Source: Sphingobacterium oryzagri (lineage in GTDB: Bacteria > Bacteroidota > Bacteroidia > Sphingobacteriales > Sphingobacteriaceae). From it: a stretch of 64,000 bases of DNA. Under the pieces are notes generated by a model. The model was not told where the DNA came from, made no database searches, and saw only the letters and a list, made by a program, of their open reading frames with translations. Where the stretch lies: positions 4,960,001 to 5,024,000 of the forward strand of contig NZ_CP117880.1 in NCBI RefSeq assembly GCF_028736175.1, given 5' to 3'. Positions 1-7,727 of this stretch are shown one piece after another. How positions within the stretch are numbered: the stretch's first letter is position 1; each line of letters opens with the position of its first letter. The position numbers were made by a program, and so were the translations under genes.

Positions 1-1535
1 TGCGATGGGACTACCTTTATCGCTTTGCAGATCGCTACGGAAACGATGGCTTTAACCGTCTGCTAAACGATGGCTTTTCTTGCGAAAATACCATCATCAA
101 CTATATCCCTACGTATACCGCAATCGGTCATAGCTCGGTTTATACCGGTTCGGTGCCGGCCATTCATGGCATTGCGGGAAACGACTGGATCATCCAGGCG
201 ACTGGAGAATCTATGTATTGCACGCAAGACAATAATGTGCAGGGCGTAGGTACATCGGAAAAAGAAGGTCAGCAAAGCCCACGAAATCTCCTGGCATCTA
301 CCGTAACCGACCAGCTTAAGCTGGCTAGTAATTTTAAATCAAAAGTTGTCGGCGTGGCGATTAAAGATCGCGGCGGTATTCTGCCGGCCGGGCATTTTGC
401 CGATGCTGCTTATTGGTTTGAAAGCAAGTCGGGCGATTGGATTTCCAGCACATTTTACATGAAAGATCTTCCTTCATGGGTAACGAAATTCAATCAGCAA
501 AAACTGGCTGAAAAATACTTAAAACAAGATTGGAATACGCTTTACCCCATCGAGACGTATACACGTAATAGCATCGCAGATGACAATCCATATGAAGGAA
601 AATGGGCGGGAGAAGCAAGCCCAACATTCCCGAGAAAAACCTCGGAGCTGATGAAAGATGCGGGTTATGAACTGATCAAGACCACGCCACAAGGCAACAC
701 CTTTACGTTGGATTTTGCCAAGGCAGCTATCGAACATGAGCAGTTAGGAAAAAACCCGACCAACAATACCGACTTTTTGTGTGTAAGCCTGTCGGCAACA
801 GATTATGTCGGGCACCGCTACTCCTTATCTGCAGTAGAAATTGAAGACACTTATTTGCGCCTGGATCGCGATATTGCCAACTTTTTAGCTTACCTGGATA
901 AAACCGTAGGAAAAGACAATTACACCATCTTTTTGACGGCAGACCACGCTGCCTCATACAACCCGATGTACTACACCGACGAAAAAGGCAACGGTGGCTA
1001 TCTATTCGATCGGCAAATCCGACGAAATCTCAACGAAAGTCTGGCGGCTGAATTTGGAAGCGATAAATTGGTGCGTAGCTTAATGAACTACCAGGTGCAC
1101 CTGAATTATCCCGAGATTGATTCGCTTAAGCTGGATGTGGAAAAAGTAAAAGCAAACATCATTAAAACACTCAAAAAGGAAGAGGGCATTGCTTTTGTTG
1201 TCGATATGGAAGGCAACCAAAATATGTTTATTCCAGCGCCAATTCGCGAAAAGATTATCAATGGTTATAACCGTAAAAATAGCGGTGCCATTCAGATTAT
1301 CGCCGAGCCGCAGTGGTATTCTGGTTCGCCACGTGGCACGGGTACTACGCATGGTGTTTGGACGGCTTACGACTCGCATATTCCGTTAGTTTTTATGGGC
1401 TGGGGAATCAAGCATGGCGTGACTAACAAAGAGGTGCATATCGTGGATATCGCCCCAACTATATCGGCATTATTGCACGTGATGGAACCCAATGGTAATA
1501 TCGGAAAACCGATTGTTGAGGTCTTAGGACAATAG
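1..1535 (+). CDS. pafA: PafA-type alkaline phosphatase (5' end outside window)
   Basis: Alkaline phosphatase superfamily phosphomonoesterase, expected in the periplasm, releasing phosphate from organic monoesters. The reading frame is open from base 3, so about 510 residues are visible and only the signal peptide and first zinc-ligand Asp are missing. The PafA active site is recognisable: nucleophile Thr in IPTYTAIGH, Asn in IAGNDW, the substrate-binding Lys and Arg in IKDRGG, and metal ligands in TDYVGH (Asp, His), TADHA (Asp-His) and GTTHGVW (His). The Lys/Asn/Arg set is the PafA signature, which separates it from E. coli PhoA. The C-terminus is complete, and it is followed by the separately promoted rrf2 gene. 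The call is firm; the substrate range is inferred from the family. Confidence 0.95.
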   Translation, partial: RWDYLYRFADRYGNDGFNRLLNDGFSCENTIINYIPTYTAIGHSSVYTGSVPAIHGIAGNDWIIQATGESMYCTQDNNVQGVGTSEKEGQQSPRNLLASTVTDQLKLASNFKSKVVGVAIKDRGGILPAGHFADAAYWFESKSGDWISSTFYMKDLPSWVTKFNQQKLAEKYLKQDWNTLYPIETYTRNSIADDNPYEGKWAGEASPTFPRKTSELMKDAGYELIKTTPQGNTFTLDFAKAAIEHEQLGKNPTNNTDFLCVSLSATDYVGHRYSLSAVEIEDTYLRLDRDIANFLAYLDKTVGKDNYTIFLTADHAASYNPMYYTDEKGNGGYLFDRQIRRNLNESLAAEFGSDKLVRSLMNYQVHLNYPEIDSLKLDVEKVKANIIKTLKKEEGIAFVVDMEGNQNMFIPAPIREKIINGYNRKNSGAIQIIAEPQWYSGSPRGTGTTHGVWTAYDSHIPLVFMGWGIKHGVTNKEVHIVDIAPTISALLHVMEPNGNIGKPIVEVLGQ

Positions 1536-1566
1536 TTTCAGGAGCAAACTAATTTCCGTACCTTTG
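1536..1566 (+). promoter_or_regulatory. Bacteroidota-type promoter for the Rrf2 gene
   Basis: A -7 box TACCTTTG (1559-1566) matches TAnnTTTG exactly. A weak -33 box TTTC (1536-1539) lies 19 bp upstream, overlapping the stop region of pafA. A leader of about 30 nt with an AGGA stretch precedes the ATG at 1600. Confidence 0.6.
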
Positions 1567-1599
1567 CAACAATAGCATTATTCGATTAAAGGAAAACGT

Positions 1600-2043
1600 A
1601 TGCTTTCAAAGAAAACAAAATACGCCATCAAGGCACTAATGGTTTTAGGACGTAATTATGGAAAAGAGCCCATGCAAATCATCAAAATTGCAGAGGAAGA
1701 GCGTATTCCAAAAAAATTCCTGGAGCAGATTCTTTTGGAGATGCGTAATGCAGGTATCTTGTACTCCAAGAAAGGTGCTGGCGGCGGATACAGTTTAAAC
1801 AAGGCGCCTGAGGATATCTTTTTATCGCAGGTGATGCGCTTGATTGACGGCCCGATAGCGCTTTTGCCCTGCGTGAGCCTAAACTTTTACCGGTCTTGTG
1901 AAGAATGTGTAGAAGAGCATGCCTGCGGCATACGTGATACGTTTGTAGAAGTCCGAAATGCCATGTTGCAAATTCTGAACGATACCAGTATTGCCCAATT
2001 GATTAACAAAGAGAAGCAGCTTTCTTTCGATCTGGAAAGCTAG
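1600..2043 (+). CDS. Rrf2 family transcriptional regulator
   Basis: A 147-residue winged-helix DNA-binding regulator of the Rrf2/IscR family. The N-terminal HTH (about residues 1-65) has the family look: KKTKYAIKALMVL, IPKKFLEQIL, then KGAGGGYSL in the wing. Cysteines at 91, 100, 103 and 109 sit where IscR-type members bind a [2Fe-2S] cluster (three Cys in a short loop), so it may sense iron-sulfur, redox or nitrosative state. Spacing is not identical to IscR, and cluster binding is inferred. It is transcribed alone from its own promoter and ends at a strong bidirectional hairpin facing murF. No target can be named from the sequence. Confidence 0.9.
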   Translation: MLSKKTKYAIKALMVLGRNYGKEPMQIIKIAEEERIPKKFLEQILLEMRNAGILYSKKGAGGGYSLNKAPEDIFLSQVMRLIDGPIALLPCVSLNFYRSCEECVEEHACGIRDTFVEVRNAMLQILNDTSIAQLINKEKQLSFDLES

Positions 2044-2045
2044 TA

Positions 2046-2085
2046 TAAAAAAGGGCTTTGGTTTAATATCCAAAGCCCTTTTTTT
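2046..2085. terminator. Bidirectional terminator between rrf2 and murF
   Basis: An 11-bp perfect stem, AAGGGCTTTGG (2051-2061) with CCAAAGCCCTT (2070-2080), has an 8-nt loop. A-tract on the left and T-tract on the right let it serve both convergent genes. Confidence 0.9.
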
Positions 2086-2099
2086 ATGTTATTGCGCTA

Positions 2100-3401
2100 T
2101 TACAATTCGGCCATCAGATTTTCAAAGGCCATTCCCCGGGAAGCTTTCAGTAAAATGGTACTATCCACAATAGGTTGCGCAACAAGCGCTTCTCTTGCTG
2201 CTGCCGTCGTCTCGTAAAATTCAACCGTGTCAGTACGATGCGCAAAAAAGGCCTTACCAACAAAGATCGTCCGCACGGTAGGAATCTGTAGCGCCGCCGC
2301 CACCAGTTTCTTGTGCTCGGCAAAGCTTTCCTCACCCATTTCAAACATATCCCCTAAAATGATCGCTTTTTGCGTTGCTTCGATCACGGCGATATTATCT
2401 AATGCGGCTGCCATACTGCTTGCATTGGCGTTGTAATAATCGGCGATCACTACATTCTTCGCCGTACGAGCAATTTGTGAGCGATTATTGGTTGGCGTGT
2501 ACGCGCTAATACCTTCATTGATTAAACGTGTTGTTAATCCAAAAAAATGCCCAACGCCCGCCGCCGCCAAGATATTTTCCGTATTGTACGAACCGGTCAG
2601 CTGGGTGGCTATCGTTTCAAAAGAAGATTCGTTTTGCAAGCGCCACGCGACTGTTAATAGCGGATTGGCCGAAACCAGTTTGCCAACAATGGCGTTGCTA
2701 TCCGAAAAACCATAGCGCACAACCTGCTTAATCGCACGCTGTTGTTCCATTTCTACTAAGTAGGCATTATCGCCTTGCAAGAAGAGCACACCTTCATGTG
2801 CTTTCAAGTAATCATACAACTCACCTTTGGCGATCTTAACCCCGTCAAATGAGCCGAAACCTTCTAAATGTGCTTTACCAACATTGGTAATCAGCCCATG
2901 TGTAGGAGCCGCAATAGCCGATAAAAAAGCAATTTCACCTTGATGGTTCGCGCCCATCTCGATGATGGCGATCTCAATGGTATCATCAATAGCCAATATA
3001 CTAAGCGGTACGCCAATATGGTTATTGAGATTTCCTTTGGTAGCAAATGTTTTATATTGGGTTGATAGCACGGCATACAACAGCTCTTTAGTTGTTGTCT
3101 TGCCATTCGTACCTGTAATGCCGATGATGGGGATAGTCAATTGTTGACGATGGTAAGTGGCAAGTGCTTGTAACGTGGACAACACATCATCTACCAGAAT
3201 ATACCGATCATCAATGGCGTAGGCAACTTCATCGATTATCGCGAAGCGCGCGCCGGCATCCAGCGCCTGCGCAGCAAATTGATTGGCATTGAACTTTTCG
3301 CCCTTAAGCGCAAAAAAAAGACTGTTGGTTATGATATTTCGCGTATCTGTGGAAATGAAAGGCGATTCCTTATAAAGTTGATACAGTTGTTCTATTGTCA
3401 T
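2100..3401 (-). CDS. murF: UDP-N-acetylmuramoyl-tripeptide--D-alanyl-D-alanine ligase
   Basis: Cytoplasmic ATP-dependent ligase that adds D-Ala-D-Ala to the UDP-MurNAc-tripeptide, the last soluble step of peptidoglycan precursor synthesis. It has 433 residues, close to the family length. The P-loop GITGTNGKTTTKE lies at about 94-106, followed by the Mur-ligase motif NLNNHIGVPLS and the conserved IEMGANHQGEI. The C-terminal domain carries DYYNANASSM and ILGDMFEMGEES. The gene is monocistronic here, separate from any dcw cluster, which is common in Bacteroidota. A TACTTTTG box (3418-3425) lies 16 nt upstream of the ATG, supporting this start. Confidence 0.96.
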   Translation of the reverse strand: MTIEQLYQLYKESPFISTDTRNIITNSLFFALKGEKFNANQFAAQALDAGARFAIIDEVAYAIDDRYILVDDVLSTLQALATYHRQQLTIPIIGITGTNGKTTTKELLYAVLSTQYKTFATKGNLNNHIGVPLSILAIDDTIEIAIIEMGANHQGEIAFLSAIAAPTHGLITNVGKAHLEGFGSFDGVKIAKGELYDYLKAHEGVLFLQGDNAYLVEMEQQRAIKQVVRYGFSDSNAIVGKLVSANPLLTVAWRLQNESSFETIATQLTGSYNTENILAAAGVGHFFGLTTRLINEGISAYTPTNNRSQIARTAKNVVIADYYNANASSMAAALDNIAVIEATQKAIILGDMFEMGEESFAEHKKLVAAALQIPTVRTIFVGKAFFAHRTDTVEFYETTAAAREALVAQPIVDSTILLKASRGMAFENLMAEL

Positions 3402-3417
3402 CGTAACACATTTTAAA

Positions 3418-3425
3418 CAAAAGTA
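3418..3425 (-). promoter_or_regulatory. -7 promoter box for murF
   Basis: TACTTTTG on the minus strand matches TAnnTTTG and sits 16 nt before the start codon. No clear -33 TTTG is visible at the expected distance, so strength is uncertain. Confidence 0.45.
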
Positions 3426-3500
3426 ATCATCAAGCGGCTAAAAAAGGTAGAAAAAGTAAACATCGCTAACGAGATACAAGGGTACAGCTACATACTACGC

Positions 3501-3544
3501 AAAAACCGCTTCCCGACATACGCAAAACGTTTATCAGGAAGCGG
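3501..3544 (-). terminator. Terminator downstream of the SMP-30-like gene
   Basis: On the minus strand a stem CCGCTTCC/GGAAGCGG (arms at 3537-3544 and 3506-3513) continues inward with further pairing (GATAAACG with CGTATGTC, one mismatch) and is followed by TTTTT. It lies 30 bp past the stop at 3574. Confidence 0.85.
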
Positions 3545-3573
3545 CTGAACAGTGTCGCGAAAAAAACGCCTAC

Positions 3574-4392
3574 TTATTTTAGCTTAAACGCCTTTACACT
3601 ATTGTTGTTGAATGTTGGGATGTACACCGTATTGGTTTGCGGATGAAAACCCAGATCGGCCGTATTCATTTTGCCACGCACATCCATCAACTTATCAAAT
3701 GAGCCGTCGGCTTTCACATGATACACGAGTCCGCCCCAGCAAGTCACCAAAAATTCGTTTTTACCCAGTGGCTCTAAACCATCTCCTCCCAATTCAAATC
3801 CTTTAGCCACAATAGTGCTTTTCTTATTTTTATCAATTTTCCACAGCTCAGGACCGACAAGTGCATATAAATTGCCGTTCGTAAACTTAAGTCCATTTAC
3901 TGACGGTGTATTTTCTAAATAAACCTCCGGCTTATTATTGCGCATTTGATAGATCTTCCCTGCACGTGTGTCGGAAACATAGACCACGCCATTATTATCT
4001 ATCGTCACATCGTTTAGCATTACAGCACCAGGAAATTCTATTTTATCGATTTCATTGCCTGTCACCATATCAATTTTAGATACAGAAGTGATATCTGCAA
4101 CATACAGTATATCATCGTATAGTGCCAGTCCTTTGGGCGCATCCATACCCGTAATCCAGTCTTTAGCTTTTATCGAGCCATCCATATTCAAGATTGCCAC
4201 GCCTCCTTTTCCATCTTTACCCATCGCGTCGCCGTCAATCAAGGAAACATACAAAACGTTGTTGCTTGGTGAAAATAAAACCGATTCCGGCGTCGGGAGA
4301 TCTTTTGTTTCCCAAAGCTCGGTGAGTTGACGTTGCCCAAAAGCAGCGCTCATTAAACTTGCCCCCAAGGCGATAAAAAGTAGTCGTTTCAT
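3574..4392 (-). CDS. Secreted SMP-30/gluconolactonase-like beta-propeller protein
   Basis: A 272-residue exported protein: signal peptide MKRLLFIALGASLMSAAFG, then a six-bladed-propeller-like repeat pattern (PTPESVLFSPSNNVLYVS, APKGLALYDDILYVAD, MLNDVTIDNNGVVYVSDT, VNGLKFTNGNLYAL). These resemble SMP-30/LRE sugar-lactonase or NHL-type propellers. Acidic residues typical of the SMP-30 metal site may be present, but catalytic identity cannot be settled by eye. The frame is open 43 codons further upstream, but this start is chosen because it begins a good signal peptide and a complete promoter (4474-4507) lies inside the extension. The gene is monocistronic with its own terminator. Confidence 0.8.
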   Translation of the reverse strand: MKRLLFIALGASLMSAAFGQRQLTELWETKDLPTPESVLFSPSNNVLYVSLIDGDAMGKDGKGGVAILNMDGSIKAKDWITGMDAPKGLALYDDILYVADITSVSKIDMVTGNEIDKIEFPGAVMLNDVTIDNNGVVYVSDTRAGKIYQMRNNKPEVYLENTPSVNGLKFTNGNLYALVGPELWKIDKNKKSTIVAKGFELGGDGLEPLGKNEFLVTCWGGLVYHVKADGSFDKLMDVRGKMNTADLGFHPQTNTVYIPTFNNNSVKAFKLK

Positions 4393-4473
4393 CTGTATAT
4401 AGTTTATAACATGAGCAAAAGCTCGGTTTACGAATCGTGGATTAACCAGTATGAAGAAAAAGCCTTTCGCCTT

Positions 4474-4507
4474 CAAATATATGTCAATATAACAATTATG
4501 TCGCAAA
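4474..4507 (-). promoter_or_regulatory. Promoter for the SMP-30-like gene
   Basis: The minus strand has -33 TTTG (4504-4507), a 22-bp spacer and -7 TATATTTG (4474-4481). It gives a leader of about 75 nt before the ATG at 4392 and decides against the upstream ATG at 4521. Confidence 0.6.
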
Positions 4508-4538
4508 CAAGCGAATAACAAACTATAGTGCAGATTGT

Positions 4539-5120
4539 TTAGACTTCATCTTTTTGGATCCATTTAGGCACCAAAGGCGCGTCGTAGCGTTCCATTTTAT
4601 CCAGCAATTCATCGATGGTATCGGCGACAAGCAACATGTCTCTATTTTCTTGCCGCAGCAGTCCTTCATTCACCATATGCTCAACAAAACGAATCAAATG
4701 ATCGTAATATCCGTTGGTATTCAGTAGACCAACAGGTTTGCGGTGTAAGCCCAGCTGTCCCCAGGTAATCATCTCAAACAATTCCTCTAATGTGCCAAAA
4801 CCGCCTGGCAAAGCAATAACACCCTCGGCATATTCATTCATGAGGCGCTTTCTGTCGTGCATGGTATCAACCATGATGAGTTTGGTTACGCCGGTGTGCT
4901 CCCGCTCTTTGGAATTTAGAAAATGTGGAATCACGCCGATGACCTCTCCACCCGCGGCTAGCGCGCCGTTGGCGACTGCGCCCATCAAACCCACCTTTCC
5001 CCCTCCATAAACCAGTTGAATTCCCTGCTGCGCAAATGTCTGCCCCACCTGCGTAGCGACAGCTTCATATACCGGCGAGTTTCCAAAACTCGAGGCGCAA
5101 AAAACGACAATACTTTTCAT
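4539..5120 (-). CDS. LOG family protein (TIGR00730 type)
   Basis: Rossmann-fold lysine-decarboxylase-like protein of the LOG family. Characterised members hydrolyse nucleoside 5'-monophosphates such as cytokinin ribotides or AMP to free base and ribose 5-phosphate in the cytosol. With this start the protein has 194 residues, the normal length. It shows SIVVFCASSFGNSP at the N-terminus, the nucleotide loop YGGGKVGLMGAVA, MHDRKRLM, and the diagnostic PGGFGTLEE at about 105-113. ATG at 5126 is an equally possible start. The longer start at 5150 is rejected because the terminator of the upstream gene reaches to about 5141. Physiological substrate is inferred only. Confidence 0.9.
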   Translation of the reverse strand: MKSIVVFCASSFGNSPVYEAVATQVGQTFAQQGIQLVYGGGKVGLMGAVANGALAAGGEVIGVIPHFLNSKEREHTGVTKLIMVDTMHDRKRLMNEYAEGVIALPGGFGTLEELFEMITWGQLGLHRKPVGLLNTNGYYDHLIRFVEHMVNEGLLRQENRDMLLVADTIDELLDKMERYDAPLVPKWIQKDEV

Positions 5121-5140
5121 TTTCATACGCAAGTATAATA

Positions 5141-5172
5141 AAAAAGCCACAGGTTTTACACGCTGTGGCTTT
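5141..5172 (-). terminator. Terminator of the outer-membrane receptor gene
   Basis: On the minus strand, the stem AAAGCCACAG/CTGTGGCTTT with a 10-nt loop is followed by TTTTTT. It separates the receptor gene (stop at 5208) from the LOG gene. Confidence 0.88.
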
Positions 5173-5207
5173 GCTCTTCCTTTAATCTTGTTGCCGCATC
5201 TTAGGTA

Positions 5208-7637
5208 TTAAAGCGCTCTATTCTTCTCTTCCGAATCGGTTGATGTACGTTTGGTCTGTTGCTTCAGGTTACCGAATTTGTAGGTATACGTCAAGCGAAC
5301 CGTCCGATTATCATTGTACTGGCTAAACTGGCTGTCAAACTCTGCAAAATTAGTAGAGACATTGTTTTTCTGTGTACGGAAAATATCGGTTGCGGCCAGT
5401 TTCAACGAGCTCCGTTGATCTTTAAAGTTGTAGTTTACGCCCACATCCGTGCCCCAGCGCGTGTGGATCTTGTATACGTTATACAAGAAAGGGCTATTGT
5501 AATTTACAGATAACTCCGCGCCGAAACCTTTCGCTATTTTAAAATTATTGGTGCTTCTCCCTTGGAAGAAAAAGGAACCTAGATTAGCAAATTCGCCTGC
5601 AATTTCGCCCTTGAAATGCATGTAAATACCGGTCAGATTATTATTCATTGTCCAAAATTTACCAATCTGGGCAGGCGCGTTGATATTAAGGTAAGAGGTT
5701 ACCGTTTTCGCTAAATTTTGCTGCTGAATCCAAGACTCTCCGGTTTCCACATCTTGCCCCAGACTTTCGACCATCGCATCGTTGGTAATATCGGTGCCGA
5801 GCGTGAAGTTAAACATCTTCATAAACGTGTAGTTTAGCGTAAAGCCGTCGGTATATTGCGGCCGCAAATATGGATTGCCCAGCGTGTAAGTAAACTTATC
5901 GATGTAGTACGGCATAGGATTCAGATACCGGTAGTTGGGTCTTGAAATTTTCCGCGCGTAGCTTAACGACAGGATGTTGTTTTCGTTAAATGCATACGAG
6001 CTGCTTACCGAAGGAAATAAGTCGAGGTAATTTCGCTTATTGATGGTGTCTGTCGTCATAGCATGTGCATTAGAATGGGTATGCTCTGCACGAAGTCCTA
6101 ATTTGATGCTTGCTTTCCCAAATTCACGGCTGTAATCTAGATAACCCGCTGCAATTTGTTCGGTGTAAACAAAGTGGTTTTGTCGAAATGGAAACCGTTG
6201 CCAGGTTTGGTCGACAAACTCTTCGAAAGCAAGGTTATTGTCAGACTTTACACGGCTGTATTTTACGCCAGCCTCAAACTTTCCTTTTGCGATATGCTTT
6301 ACAAAATCCAACCGACCGACATAAATATCAATATCTACCGGCATTGCCGTGCGCCAATACTCCGGTGCGCGAACGAGTCCGCCCGTAGGAAAAAACGTTT
6401 GATAATCGTAGCTAATGTCTGAGCGATTACGGAAGGCTGTCCAATCCAGGTCGAAGGTTAGCTTCCCGCCCAGCGTATCAATCTTTAATTCGTTATTGAA
6501 ATTGATAGAGTAGCGATTAAAGGGTGTTCTGCTATCTGTCACGGTATACAATACCGAGTCCACATTACCAACCTGCGGACCGATCTGGGTGCGGCTGCTA
6601 TTTAGCGACTGCTCATCGTCGTTATCGCCAGAAAATTGCAAAAGCATCGTGTTACGATCAGAGGTACGCTGCTCGATCCCGACTTTGTAGTTGTGCGTTT
6701 TGTTGGTCTCGATCAGATCTGCTTCTTGATCAAACACACGTGTCAAATCGTTTGAAGCAATGGTGCGCATTAAATCCAGATCAAACTGCCGTTTGTTTTG
6801 GGTATAACCGTAATTTCCAAAAAGCGTCGTATTTTTCTTTTTATAGTTTAACGTTAAAGAGGAGTTTCCGCGAAAATGCTGCCCCTGCGCTGCGCTGGCT
6901 AACCAAGTTCCGTTAAAACCTTCCAATCTATTTTTCTTCAAGGTGATATTGATGGTGCCTACCGAACCTTCGGCATCGTCTTTGGCAGTTCTTCCCGTAG
7001 TTACTTCGACGCTTTTGATCTGATCGCCATTCATTGATTTCAGAAACGTCGCGAGCTGTTCGCCCGTCATAAACGTCTGTCGCCCGTCAATCGTCACGTT
7101 CACGCCTTGTTGCCCCATCAGTTGTAAGTTTTCATCTTTATCTACGCTAACGCCCGGTGCGCGCTGTATCACCTCCAAGGCATTATTACCCGCAGCCAGC
7201 GTCGAATTTTCCACATTCAAGATCAGTTTACCGTCGCGCTGTTGCACCAAAGGCACCTTTCCCTCCACCGTAACCGCCTCGAGCGACTGTGTTTGCGGCA
7301 ATAATATCATATCCGCAAGCGTGAGCGAATTACCTTTAATTGTAAAAGAACTTGATTTTGCAGATTCGTAACCCACGGAAGATACTTGAATAATAAATTC
7401 GCCATCAGGTATATTGCTGATGATATACGTTCCATTTTCGTCAGAAACGCCTGTTTTCATCACCGCAGCAGCTTTCGCCGTCAAGAGCTGAACAGATACA
7501 TTGGCCATCGGTTCTTGCGCAGCGTTGTAGATTTTTCCGTTGACCTCGCCTTTCCATGTTTGCTGCGCTTGCACGGCAAAGGCGGTTAGTAATAGAAAAC
7601 AAAAATTGAAGGTTAGATAGGTAGTTGTTTTTTTCAT
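5208..7637 (-). CDS. Outer membrane beta-barrel receptor, OMP_b-brl_3 type
   Basis: An 809-residue TonB-dependent-receptor-like outer membrane protein. The signal peptide ends near AVQAQQ. A carboxypeptidase-regulatory-like beta-sandwich follows (VNGKIYNAAQEPMANVSVQL, about 32-115), then a plug-like domain (LEAVTVEGKVPL, GQQGVNVTIDGRQTF, IKSVEVTTGRTAKDDAEGS). The long barrel has alternating aromatic strands ending in TYTYKFGN, with a charged C-terminal tail. This family is widespread in Bacteroidota; its cargo is unknown. It is transcribed alone. A 12-bp inverted repeat lies 14 bp before the ATG, and a clear terminator follows. Confidence 0.88.
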   Translation of the reverse strand: MKKTTTYLTFNFCFLLLTAFAVQAQQTWKGEVNGKIYNAAQEPMANVSVQLLTAKAAAVMKTGVSDENGTYIISNIPDGEFIIQVSSVGYESAKSSSFTIKGNSLTLADMILLPQTQSLEAVTVEGKVPLVQQRDGKLILNVENSTLAAGNNALEVIQRAPGVSVDKDENLQLMGQQGVNVTIDGRQTFMTGEQLATFLKSMNGDQIKSVEVTTGRTAKDDAEGSVGTINITLKKNRLEGFNGTWLASAAQGQHFRGNSSLTLNYKKKNTTLFGNYGYTQNKRQFDLDLMRTIASNDLTRVFDQEADLIETNKTHNYKVGIEQRTSDRNTMLLQFSGDNDDEQSLNSSRTQIGPQVGNVDSVLYTVTDSRTPFNRYSINFNNELKIDTLGGKLTFDLDWTAFRNRSDISYDYQTFFPTGGLVRAPEYWRTAMPVDIDIYVGRLDFVKHIAKGKFEAGVKYSRVKSDNNLAFEEFVDQTWQRFPFRQNHFVYTEQIAAGYLDYSREFGKASIKLGLRAEHTHSNAHAMTTDTINKRNYLDLFPSVSSSYAFNENNILSLSYARKISRPNYRYLNPMPYYIDKFTYTLGNPYLRPQYTDGFTLNYTFMKMFNFTLGTDITNDAMVESLGQDVETGESWIQQQNLAKTVTSYLNINAPAQIGKFWTMNNNLTGIYMHFKGEIAGEFANLGSFFFQGRSTNNFKIAKGFGAELSVNYNSPFLYNVYKIHTRWGTDVGVNYNFKDQRSSLKLAATDIFRTQKNNVSTNFAEFDSQFSQYNDNRTVRLTYTYKFGNLKQQTKRTSTDSEEKNRAL

Positions 7638-7651
7638 AAGTCATTTTAATA

Positions 7652-7694
7652 TTTTCCTACAGGTCTGTGGTTTGTACATAGGCCTGTAGGAAAA
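7652..7694. promoter_or_regulatory. 12-bp inverted repeat upstream of the receptor gene
   Basis: TTTTCCTACAGG (7652-7663) and CCTGTAGGAAAA (7683-7694) are perfect inverted copies with a 19-bp spacer, just upstream of the receptor start at 7637. No T-tract follows on either strand, so an operator or leader hairpin fits better than a terminator. Confidence 0.55.
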
Positions 7695-7727
7695 CAGCAT
7701 TCAAAAAAGGTAAATGGTGCGCGTGGT

